Below are positions 1 to 6,279 of a DNA stretch of 16,925 bases, piece after piece. Position 1 is the stretch's first letter; each line of letters begins with the position of its first letter. The stretch covers positions 1 to 16,925 of the forward strand of contig SKII01000097.1 in the NCBI GenBank assembly GCA_007116505.1. The letters run 5' to 3'. A program made the position numbers and the translations under genes. This stretch comes from Nitriliruptoraceae bacterium (GTDB lineage Bacteria; Actinomycetota; Nitriliruptoria; Nitriliruptorales; Nitriliruptoraceae). Below the pieces are notes generated by a model that worked only from the letters and a program-made list of their open reading frames with translations, ran no database searches and was not told the DNA's origin.

Positions 1-1023
1 GAGGCGGTGCTCGGACGTTCCGACTTCGTCACCGTCCACCTGCCGCGCACACCGGAGACGGCGAACCTGCTGGACGCCGACCGGCTGGCGCTCATGCGTC
101 CCGACGCACGCCTCATCAACGTCGCGCGCGGCGGCATCATCGACGAGGCCGCGCTCGCCGACGCGCTGCGTTCGGGGCGCCTCGCCGGCGCCGCGCTCGA
201 CGTGTTCGCGTCCGAGCCGCTCAACGACTCACCCCTGTTCGGCCTGCCCAACGTCGTGCTCGCCCCGCACCTCGGCGCCTCGACGAGCGAGGCCCAGGAC
301 AAGGCGGGCACGCAGGTCGCCGAGTACGTGACGCTCGCGCTCGCCGGCGAGTTCATCCCGTCAGCGCTGAACCTGCAGGGCGGCCCCCTCGACGACGCGC
401 TGCGCCCGTTCCTCCCGCTCTCCGAGGAGCTCGGCCGGCTGCTCGCCGCGATCGCGGAGGACGGCATCACCGGCGAGATCACCGTGGAGTACCTCGGCGC
501 CATCGCCGGGCACGACAACCGGGTGCTCAGCCTCGGTGTGCTGCGCGGCGTGCTCGCGGCCGCGTCGACCGAGCCCGTCACGCTCGTCAACGCGCCGCTG
601 ATGGCCGAGCACCGTGGCATCCACCTGCGGGAGGTCAACGATCCGCAGAGTGGCGACTACGTGTCGCTCCTCCGGGTCCGCTGCGTGCGCAGGGACGGAA
701 CGGTCGCGCGCGTCGCCGGGACGGTGCTGCAGCCGGGGGACCGGGAGCGCATCATCGAGGTGTGGAACACGCCCATCGACGTCGAGCCGACCCCGCACAT
801 GGCGTTCTTCCGCTACGACGACCGGCCCGGCGTCATCGGCGCCATCGGCACCGCCTGCGGCGAGGCGGGCGTCAACATCGCGTCCGCGCAGGTCGGCCGT
901 CGCTCCGGCGGTGGTGAGGCGATCATGGCGCTCGCGCTCGACGCTCCCCTCAGACCCGACGTGCTCGCCGGGATCACCGAGAGCATCGGCGCCCACGAGG
1001 GCCGCGCGATCAGCCTGCCCTGA
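1..1023 (+). CDS. serA: D-3-phosphoglycerate dehydrogenase, 3' part (5' end outside window)
   Basis: Oxidises 3-phosphoglycerate to 3-phosphohydroxypyruvate with NAD, the first step of serine synthesis in the cytoplasm. The frame is open from base 1, so about 185 N-terminal residues lie upstream; 340 residues are visible. The second half of the Rossmann domain carries the catalytic set of the D-2-hydroxyacid dehydrogenases: Arg43 in NVARGG, Glu72 in FASEPL and His90 in LAPHLGAST. After it come an intervening (allosteric substrate-binding type) domain, roughly residues 120-265, and a C-terminal ACT domain beginning near HMAFFRYDDRPG, which in this family binds serine. This long three-domain form is the one typical of actinobacteria. 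The stop is overlapped by 14 bp by the convergent gene at 1010-1447. Identity is secure; only the N-terminus is unknown. Confidence 0.95.
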   Translation, partial: EAVLGRSDFVTVHLPRTPETANLLDADRLALMRPDARLINVARGGIIDEAALADALRSGRLAGAALDVFASEPLNDSPLFGLPNVVLAPHLGASTSEAQDKAGTQVAEYVTLALAGEFIPSALNLQGGPLDDALRPFLPLSEELGRLLAAIAEDGITGEITVEYLGAIAGHDNRVLSLGVLRGVLAAASTEPVTLVNAPLMAEHRGIHLREVNDPQSGDYVSLLRVRCVRRDGTVARVAGTVLQPGDRERIIEVWNTPIDVEPTPHMAFFRYDDRPGVIGAIGTACGEAGVNIASAQVGRRSGGGEAIMALALDAPLRPDVLAGITESIGAHEGRAISLP

Positions 1024-1447
1024 CGAGCATGGCGAGCGCGACCGGTGCGCTCACGGTCCATGCCGCCGTCCGCACCCAGTTGGTCCGCACGAGCCGGCGG
1101 TGCGTGGCGGCGTCGAAGCCCTGACCCAGCCGGACGTGCGCGGGCACGCTCGCGACGATGGTGACGACGACGGGGATCGCCGCGGTGACCGCCGCCGCCA
1201 CGACGAGCCAGCCGGGGACTCCGGGTGGCCGCATCACGAGCAGCGCGGCGGTGGTGAGGCCCTGCACGGTCCATGGGACCATCACCACGGCGGCCATCCG
1301 GGGGGAGTGGGACGCCTCGTAGGCGACGAAGCGCTCCGGTCCGACGAGCGCCATCAGCGGGTAGTGCACGACCTGCACGGTCCAGATGATGCCGACGAGC
1401 ACGAGCACGCTCACCGTGTGGGTGAGCACGAGCGCCTGCGGTCCCAT
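1010..1447 (-). CDS. Small four-helix integral membrane protein of unknown function
   Basis: A 145-residue hydrophobic protein with four likely transmembrane segments at about residues 7-27, 51-72, 78-100 and 124-143. Conserved-looking polar features are VQVVHYPL at the end of helix 1, SVPAHVRLGQGFD between helices 3 and 4, and NWVRTAAWT entering helix 4. I recognise this pattern from uncharacterised bacterial membrane proteins but cannot assign a function or a domain name with confidence. The ATG at 1447 is chosen because GGAGG lies 8 bp upstream on the minus strand and the hydrophobic segment starts right after it; the longer open frame upstream is Arg-rich and has no such signal. The gene converges on serA, overlapping it by 14 bp, and diverges from fabD across 260 bp. 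Confidence 0.75.
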   Translation of the reverse strand: MGPQALVLTHTVSVLVLVGIIWTVQVVHYPLMALVGPERFVAYEASHSPRMAAVVMVPWTVQGLTTAALLVMRPPGVPGWLVVAAAVTAAIPVVVTIVASVPAHVRLGQGFDAATHRRLVRTNWVRTAAWTVSAPVALAMLVRAG

Positions 1448-1536
1448 CGGCCGATCCTCCGTCCACGTGCCCGTCGCGGACCCTCCAGCCCGGTCGCAGG
1501 TGGGATACGCGTCGGGGGGACGGTACGGGCCCTGAA

Positions 1537-1581
1537 GCGTTGAGCGTGCGCTCCAAGTTGGAACGTGCGTTGGGTGTGCGC
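1537..1581. repeat. Direct repeat pair flanking a small inverted repeat, upstream of fabD
   Basis: Within the 260-bp divergent spacer between the membrane-protein gene and fabD, gcgttgagcgtgcgc (1537-1551) recurs as gcgttgggtgtgcgc (1567-1581), matching at 13 of 15 positions with a 30-bp period, about three helical turns. Between them sits TCCAA-G-TTGGA (1552-1562), a perfect 5-bp inverted repeat. The arrangement could bind a regulator of the fatty acid operon, but no known operator was recognised. I found no convincing -35/-10 pair on either strand in 1448-1707. Confidence 0.35.
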
Positions 1582-1707
1582 CGGTCCACGGTCCGCAGGG
1601 CGCGGTCGGGCATGCTGCCGCTCCAGCCACCGTCCGGAACCGGGCGGTCCACCCGGCCGCACCGCAGAGAGCGTGCCGCAGAGGCCGTACCGAAGAGGAG
1701 GTCCGCG

Positions 1708-2646
1708 ATGAAGGTCGCCGCCATCTTCCCCGGGCAGGGCTCGTTCGCGGTCGGCTGCACCCGAGCGTGGGTCGACCATGACGCCGACGGTGTGCTGGAC
1801 GCGGTGAGCGAGGCGACCGGGATGGACATCGTCGCTGAGGGCGACGCCCCCCAGGCGGGTGGCGACACCTCGCGTGCACAGCCGCTGATCTTCGCCGCGT
1901 CCCTCGTCGCCTGGCGTGCGCTGCGCGCCGGCGGGCTGCAGGCCGACTTCGTCGCCGGGCACAGCCTCGGCGAGTACAGCGCCGCCGCCGCGGCCGAGGT
2001 GCTGCCCATCGCCTCGGCAGCACGCGTCGTGGCCACGCGGGGTGTCGCGACCGCCGCCGCCTGCCGTGAGCACCCCGGCACCATGGCCGCTGTCATCAAG
2101 CTCGCTGCCGCCGAGGTCGAGGAGGTCGTCGAGCAGGTCGGCGGCCTCGTCGTCGCGAACGACAACGCGCCCGGACAGGTCGTCATCGCGGGGCCCCACG
2201 ACGCCATGGCGCTCGCCCGGGTCCGTGTCGACGAGCTCGGTGGTCGGCTCGTGATGCTCGATGTCGAGGGCGCCTTCCACTCGCCGGCGATGGCCCCCGC
2301 GGTCGAGGCCGTGCGCAGCGCGGTCGCCGCGGAGCCCGCGAGCGACCCCCGCGTCCCGCTCGTGAGCTCGTCGCGAGCACGCGTGCTCACGACCGCCACG
2401 GAGGCCGTCGCCTCGCTCGTCGACGGGATCCTCGGTGCGGTCCGCTGGCGCGACGTGCAGCTCCTGCTCGAGCGTCGTGGCGTGACCGACCTCGTCGAGG
2501 TCGGCCCCGGCCGGGTGCTCGCCGGTATCGCCCGTCGCACCGTCCCCGGTCTGCGCGTGCACAGCGTCGACGCCCCTGCCGCCATCGGCGAGGTCCTCGA
2601 GCGCCTCACCGGTCTCGCGCACGGCGACCCAGCCCCCGCCGTCTGA
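1708..2646 (+). CDS. fabD: Malonyl-CoA:ACP transacylase
   Basis: Moves malonyl from CoA to the phosphopantetheine of the acyl carrier protein, supplying extender units for fatty acid synthesis. The 312 residues match the family length. The nucleophile elbow is GHSLGEYS with Ser86, the partner His191 is in AFHSPAM, and Arg111 is placed to bind the malonyl carboxylate. The N-terminal oxyanion-hole motif reads FPGQGSF rather than the usual GQGSQ; the essential first Gln (Gln10) is kept. The ATG at 1708 follows GAGGAGG with 6 bp spacing. The same frame is open back to 1540, but that extension is Arg-rich, has no ribosome-binding site and lies outside the family. It is the first gene of the lipid operon; the next gene starts 47 bp downstream. 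Confidence 0.96.
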   Translation: MKVAAIFPGQGSFAVGCTRAWVDHDADGVLDAVSEATGMDIVAEGDAPQAGGDTSRAQPLIFAASLVAWRALRAGGLQADFVAGHSLGEYSAAAAAEVLPIASAARVVATRGVATAAACREHPGTMAAVIKLAAAEVEEVVEQVGGLVVANDNAPGQVVIAGPHDAMALARVRVDELGGRLVMLDVEGAFHSPAMAPAVEAVRSAVAAEPASDPRVPLVSSSRARVLTTATEAVASLVDGILGAVRWRDVQLLLERRGVTDLVEVGPGRVLAGIARRTVPGLRVHSVDAPAAIGEVLERLTGLAHGDPAPAV

Positions 2647-2682
2647 CCGACCCCGACCCCGACCCCGACCCCGAACCCGACA
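2647..2682. repeat. Hexanucleotide tandem repeat between fabD and the next gene
   Basis: Six consecutive ccgacc-type units (four identical, then ccgaac and ccgaca) begin directly after the fabD stop codon and end just before the GAGGAG ribosome-binding site of the gene at 2694. The unit fills nearly all of the 47-bp spacer. Copy number could vary by replication slippage, altering spacing within the operon. Confidence 0.85.
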
Positions 2683-2693
2683 GAGGAGCTCCC

Positions 2694-2924
2694 GTGATCC
2701 CGCTGCCACCGTTCCGTCTCATCACCTCGCCCGCCGATGCGCGGGTGACGTCGGTCGCCAACGCCGGCTCCCGCGTCGCCCCGGGTGACGTCGTCGCTGT
2801 GCTCGAGGCGCCGCGAGGCCCCGTCTCCGTCGTCGCCACGGTGCACGGACGTGTCGGCGGCACGCTGACCGCGGCGCAGCAGTCGGTCGCCTCGGGTGAC
2901 GGCATCGTCTGGATCGAGCGGTGA
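2694..2924 (+). CDS. Biotinyl/lipoyl-like carrier domain protein lacking the modified lysine
   Basis: A 76-residue stand-alone protein with the pattern of a biotinyl/lipoyl hammerhead domain: an ITSP start, GSRVAPGDVVAVLEA as the strand leading to the attachment hairpin, then HGRVGG and a closing IVWIE. From memory of E. coli AccB, the segment from LEA to the final IE aligns to the BCCP C-terminus over about 38 residues without a gap. The biotin-bearing EAMK, however, is EAPR here, so Arg41 replaces the biotinylated Lys. No other lysine exists in the protein, so it cannot be biotinylated or lipoylated in the known way. The GTG at 2694 follows GAGGAG. Its end overlaps fabH by 4 bp (GTGA), and an acyl-CoA carboxylase beta subunit lies in the same operon. 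A structural or regulatory role for that carboxylase is conceivable but is inference. Confidence 0.75.
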   Translation: MIPLPPFRLITSPADARVTSVANAGSRVAPGDVVAVLEAPRGPVSVVATVHGRVGGTLTAAQQSVASGDGIVWIER

Positions 2925-3925
2925 GCACCTTCGCCGTCGCGGTGACCGGCCTCGGCAGCTACCTGCCGGAGCGTGTGGTCACCAACGACGACCTCGCGCA
3001 GCGGCTCGACACGTCCGACGAGTGGATCCGGACGCGCACGGGCATCCGTGAGCGTCACTACGCCGCGGACCACGAGGCGACGTCCGACCTCGCGCTGGTC
3101 GCCGCGGAGCGTGCGCTCGCCGACGCGGGACGCTCGCCGCAGGACCTCGACGTCGTCATCGTCGCGACGACGACGCCCGACCATCCGATCCCTGCGACGG
3201 CCCCGATCCTCGCTGCGCGCATGGGGCTCGAGTGCATGGCCTTCGACGTGAACGCGGCCTGCAGCGGCTTCGTCTACGGGCTCCAGGTGGGCGCAGCCCT
3301 CGCGGCCTCAGGCGCGACCGTCCTGCTCGTCGGCGCGGAGACGCTCACCCGCTACGTCGACCACGACGACCGGTCCATCGCGGTGCTCTTCGGGGACGGG
3401 GCGGGAGCGGTCGTGCTCGAGGCCCGCGAGGGTGCGAGCATCGGGCCGTTCGACATCGGCTCCGACGGGAGCGAGAAGGAGATCCTCTGGATGCGGGCCG
3501 GCGGCGCGCGCGAGCCGTTCGACCCCGTGCTGCACGCCGAGGCATCGTCACGGATGAGCATGCGTGGCGGCGACGTGTACCGCCATGCCGTCATGCGCAT
3601 GGCGTCCTCCTCGCAGGCTGCGCTCGACGCGGCGGGGATCGGGATCGAGGACGTCGACCTGTTCGTCGGCCACCAGGCGAACCAGCGCATCCTCGAGGCC
3701 GTCGCGCAGCGCCTCGGCGTCCCCGAGGACGTCGCGTACGTGACGGTCGACCGGCACGGCAACACGTCGGCCGCTTCGATCCCGCTCGCGCTCGACGACG
3801 CCCGACGCACGGGTCGCCTCGAGCCGGGCGCACGGCTGCTCCTCGCGGCGTTCGGGGGCGGGTTGACCTGGGGCTCCTGCGTGGTCGAGTGGGCAGGGAC
3901 GGTCAGGGACGGGGCGACGTCATGA
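2921..3925 (+). CDS. fabH: Beta-ketoacyl-ACP synthase III
   Basis: Starts fatty acid synthesis by condensing a short acyl-CoA primer with malonyl-ACP. The 334-residue thiolase fold has the Cys-His-Asn triad of KAS III: Cys114 in NAACSGF, His251 in GHQANQRI and Asn281 in HGNTSAAS. The N-terminal SDEWIRTRTGIRER and the FGDGAGA stretch are also typical, and the C-terminal FGGGLTWGS is diagnostic. The GTG start at 2921 overlaps the preceding stop (GTGA), implying translational coupling; the stop overlaps fabG (ATGA). Primer preference, straight or branched, cannot be read from the sequence. Confidence 0.97.
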   Translation: MSTFAVAVTGLGSYLPERVVTNDDLAQRLDTSDEWIRTRTGIRERHYAADHEATSDLALVAAERALADAGRSPQDLDVVIVATTTPDHPIPATAPILAARMGLECMAFDVNAACSGFVYGLQVGAALAASGATVLLVGAETLTRYVDHDDRSIAVLFGDGAGAVVLEAREGASIGPFDIGSDGSEKEILWMRAGGAREPFDPVLHAEASSRMSMRGGDVYRHAVMRMASSSQAALDAAGIGIEDVDLFVGHQANQRILEAVAQRLGVPEDVAYVTVDRHGNTSAASIPLALDDARRTGRLEPGARLLLAAFGGGLTWGSCVVEWAGTVRDGATS

Positions 3926-4671
3926 GCGGAACCCCGGACTCCCCGGTCGCCATCGTGTCCGGCGCGACCGGCGCCATCGGGGGCGCGACCTGCCGGGCGC
4001 TCGCCGCCGAGGGCAACCACGTCGTCGTCGGTTACCGCTCCGATGCCGCAGCCGCCGAGGCGCTCGTCGCGGAGCTCGTCGCGAAGCGGGCTGGGAGCGC
4101 GACCGCCGTGCGCCTCGACGTGACCGACCCCGAGCAGGTCGAGGCGTGCGTCACCACGGCGCTCGAGCTCGGCACGCCCGCCGTGCTGGTCAACAACGCG
4201 GGCATGACGGGGGACGACCTGCTGCTGCGCCTCGAGCCGGAGCGCTTCGATGCGACGATCGACACGAACCTCCGCGGCAGCTACCTGCTGAGCCGCGCTG
4301 TGCTGCGTCCCATGCTCCGCGCGCGCTACGGCCGCATCGTGAACGTCTCGTCGATCGTGGCGCTGCGTGGCAATGCGGGTCAGGTCGCCTACGCCGCCGC
4401 GAAGGCCGGCATGATCGGCATGACCCGCTCGCTCGCCCGAGAGGTCGCGCGCAAGGGCATCACCGTGAACGCGGTCGCCCCCGGCTACGTGGAGAGCGCG
4501 ATGACGCTGGGGCTCCCTGAGCAGGCGAGGGCCTCGCTCGTCGAGGCAGCGCCGATCGGACGCGCGGTGCTCGCCGACGAGGTCGCGCACGCGATCGCGT
4601 ACCTCGCGAGCCCACGTGCCGCCGCCACGACCGGTGTGGTGCTCCCCGTCGACGGGGGCGCCGCGATCTGA
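3922..4671 (+). CDS. fabG: 3-oxoacyl-ACP reductase
   Basis: NADPH-dependent reduction of 3-ketoacyl-ACP to 3-hydroxyacyl-ACP, the first reduction of the elongation cycle. It is a short-chain dehydrogenase of 249 residues: nucleotide-binding GATGAIG at 14-20, NNAG at 91-94, and the catalytic Asn116, Ser144, Tyr157 and Lys161 (YAAAK), followed by NAVAPGYVES and a terminal VDGG. The ATG at 3922 overlaps the fabH stop by 4 bp. It lies between fabH and acpP, which supports a fatty-acid role over the many other SDR functions. An 80-bp spacer filled mainly by a 12-bp tandem repeat follows. Confidence 0.95.
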   Translation: MSGTPDSPVAIVSGATGAIGGATCRALAAEGNHVVVGYRSDAAAAEALVAELVAKRAGSATAVRLDVTDPEQVEACVTTALELGTPAVLVNNAGMTGDDLLLRLEPERFDATIDTNLRGSYLLSRAVLRPMLRARYGRIVNVSSIVALRGNAGQVAYAAAKAGMIGMTRSLAREVARKGITVNAVAPGYVESAMTLGLPEQARASLVEAAPIGRAVLADEVAHAIAYLASPRAAATTGVVLPVDGGAAI

Positions 4672-4680
4672 CGTACGACC

Positions 4681-4728
4681 GCACGACCGACCGCACGACC
4701 GACCGCACGACCGACCGCACGACCGACC
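4681..4728. repeat. 12-bp tandem repeat, four perfect copies, between fabG and acpP
   Basis: The unit gcacgaccgacc occurs four times without mismatch, with degenerate partial copies on both sides (about 4674-4736). It occupies most of the 80-bp fabG-acpP spacer. It encodes nothing plausible in the sense direction, and the reading of Cys-Gly-Arg-Ser repeats on the other strand is an artefact. Length variation here would change the distance between a low-expression enzyme gene and the normally abundant carrier protein gene. Confidence 0.9.
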
Positions 4729-4751
4729 GCATGACCCAGGAGGCACACCGA

Positions 4752-4988
4752 ATGAGCGACGACCTGCTCACCGCCTTCACCGAGCTCCTCACGGCCGACT
4801 TCGGCGTCCCCGCCGAGGAGGTCGCTCCCGACGCGACGTTCGAGGCGCTCGGGCTCGACTCGCTCGACATCGTCGAGCTGACCCTCGCCCTCGAGGACCG
4901 CACGGGCGTGAAGCTCGGCGACGAGGACCTCGAGCAGGTCCGTACCGTCCAGGACGCGATCGACAAGGTGCGGGAGCGCCAGGCGTGA
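4752..4988 (+). CDS. acpP: Acyl carrier protein
   Basis: A small acidic carrier that holds the growing acyl chain on 4'-phosphopantetheine. The 78 residues match the usual ACP length, with the attachment site Ser37 in GLDSLDIVEL and the expected four-helix acidic pattern. The start at 4752 is preferred over an in-frame ATG at 4731 because CAGGAGG lies 8 bp upstream of 4752 and after 4731. The stop overlaps the fabF GTG start by 4 bp. The activating phosphopantetheinyl transferase is in the same operon (8503-8952). Confidence 0.97.
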   Translation: MSDDLLTAFTELLTADFGVPAEEVAPDATFEALGLDSLDIVELTLALEDRTGVKLGDEDLEQVRTVQDAIDKVRERQA

Positions 4989-6277
4989 GCGGCGGTCGCG
5001 TGGCGGGCGAGGGGTCCGAGCGCGACGTCGTCGTGACCGGCATGGGTGCCATCACCCCTGCCGGCCGTGGGGTGTCGGCGACCTGGGAGGGCGTGCTCGC
5101 CGGCGTCTCCCGGGCGACGCATGATGAGCGGCTCGCCGCGGCGGGTGCGCCGGTGGCGGTGAGCTGCCGTGCTCCTGCGTTCGACGTCGACGCCGAGCTC
5201 GGCCGAGGCTCGATGCGCCGCCTCGACCGCTTCACCCACCTCGCCCTGATCGCCGCTCGTGAGGCGCTGGCGCAGGCCGGGCTCGTCGACCCTGCGGCGG
5301 ACGGCGACCCGGACGTGATCGTCGCCGTCGACCCCGATCGGGCCGGCGTCGTGATCGGCTCGGGGATCGGTGGTGGCGAGGCGTGGGAGGCGGAGTACGC
5401 CCGGCTCACGGCCGAGGGGCCGACGCGCGTCAGCCCCCTGTTCGTGCCGCGCATGCTGTCGAACACGGCGGCCGGGTCCATCGCGATCCGTACGCACGCA
5501 CGTGGCCCGAACCTGACGGTCAACACCGCCTGCGCCGCGGGCGCGTCCGCGATCCACGTGGCTCGTGACCTCGTCCGGAGCGGGACGGCGGACGTCGTCA
5601 TCGCCGGCGGCGTCGAGGCGGGTATCACGACGATCGCGATCAGCGCCTTCGCGCAGATGGGTGCGCTCTCGACCAACCCCGACCCGGCCGCGGCGAGCCG
5701 TCCCTTCGACGTCGCCCGTGACGGGTTCGTGATGGGGGAGGGCGCCGGCATCGTCGTCCTCGAGTCGCGAGCGCATGCGGAGGCGCGAGGCGCGCGGCCG
5801 CTCTTCACCGTCGCAGGCTGTGGAGCGTCGGCCGACGCGTTCCACGCGACCGCACCGCCGGAGGACGGCGGGGGCGCGGCGCTGGCGATGGAGCGTGCGA
5901 TCGTCGACGCCGGCATCGACCGCAGCCGCATCGGGCATCACAACGCCCACGGCACCTCCACGCCGCTCAACGACATCGCGGAGACGCGTGCCCTGCGCAC
6001 CGTCTTCGGTGACCACCTGCGTGACGTCGCGGTGACGTCGACGAAGGGGGTCACGGGCCACCTGCTCGGTGCCGCGGGCGCGGTCGAGGCGATCCTCGCC
6101 GCCTGCGCGCTGCGCGACGGCCTCGTGCCGCCGACGGCGAACCTCACCACCCAGGACCCCGACATCGAGCTCGACGTCGTCAGCGGGTCGGCTCGCGAGG
6201 TCGCGCTCGAGGCGGTCATCTCGGCGTCGATGGGCTTCGGCGGGCAGAACGCCGCGCTCGTCCTGACGAGGGCGTGA
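4985..6277 (+). CDS. fabF: Beta-ketoacyl-ACP synthase II
   Basis: Elongates acyl-ACP by decarboxylative Claisen condensation with malonyl-ACP. The 430-residue product has the KAS I/II Cys-His-His set: Cys183 in NTACAAGA, His322 in NAHGTSTPLND and His359 in GHLLGAAGA, with Lys354 in STKG. The region GEGAGIVVLE and the C-terminal SMGFGGQNA are typical. The GTG at 4985 overlaps the acpP stop; the upstream continuation of this open frame through acpP is spurious. It corresponds in position to kasA/kasB of mycobacterial clusters, followed as there by an accD6-type gene. Confidence 0.96.
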   Translation: MSGGRVAGEGSERDVVVTGMGAITPAGRGVSATWEGVLAGVSRATHDERLAAAGAPVAVSCRAPAFDVDAELGRGSMRRLDRFTHLALIAAREALAQAGLVDPAADGDPDVIVAVDPDRAGVVIGSGIGGGEAWEAEYARLTAEGPTRVSPLFVPRMLSNTAAGSIAIRTHARGPNLTVNTACAAGASAIHVARDLVRSGTADVVIAGGVEAGITTIAISAFAQMGALSTNPDPAAASRPFDVARDGFVMGEGAGIVVLESRAHAEARGARPLFTVAGCGASADAFHATAPPEDGGGAALAMERAIVDAGIDRSRIGHHNAHGTSTPLNDIAETRALRTVFGDHLRDVAVTSTKGVTGHLLGAAGAVEAILAACALRDGLVPPTANLTTQDPDIELDVVSGSAREVALEAVISASMGFGGQNAALVLTRA

Positions 6278-6279
6278 CC

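Noticed and set aside
90..100. Lgt Phe100 replacing the His of the E. coli HGG motif (lgt residues 94-102) as a sign of inactivation
   Set aside because: As far as I recall, many Gram-positive Lgt proteins carry Tyr or another residue there; the Arg140, Asn143, Glu148, Arg222 and Glu226 set is intact. The coordinates here are residue numbers in lgt (gene at 10262-11191), not bases.
1540..1707. In-frame N-terminal extension of FabD from a TTG/GTG-type start at 1540
   Set aside because: The added 56 residues are Arg-rich and unlike the family; the strong GAGGAGG at 1695-1701 points to ATG 1708.
4674..4736. CRISPR array or IS end at the 12-bp repeats
   Set aside because: Units are contiguous with no spacers, too short for CRISPR repeats, and no transposase or terminal inverted repeats are nearby.
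4731..4751. Alternative acpP start at ATG 4731
   Set aside because: It lies before the ribosome-binding site and would add seven residues that ACPs do not have.
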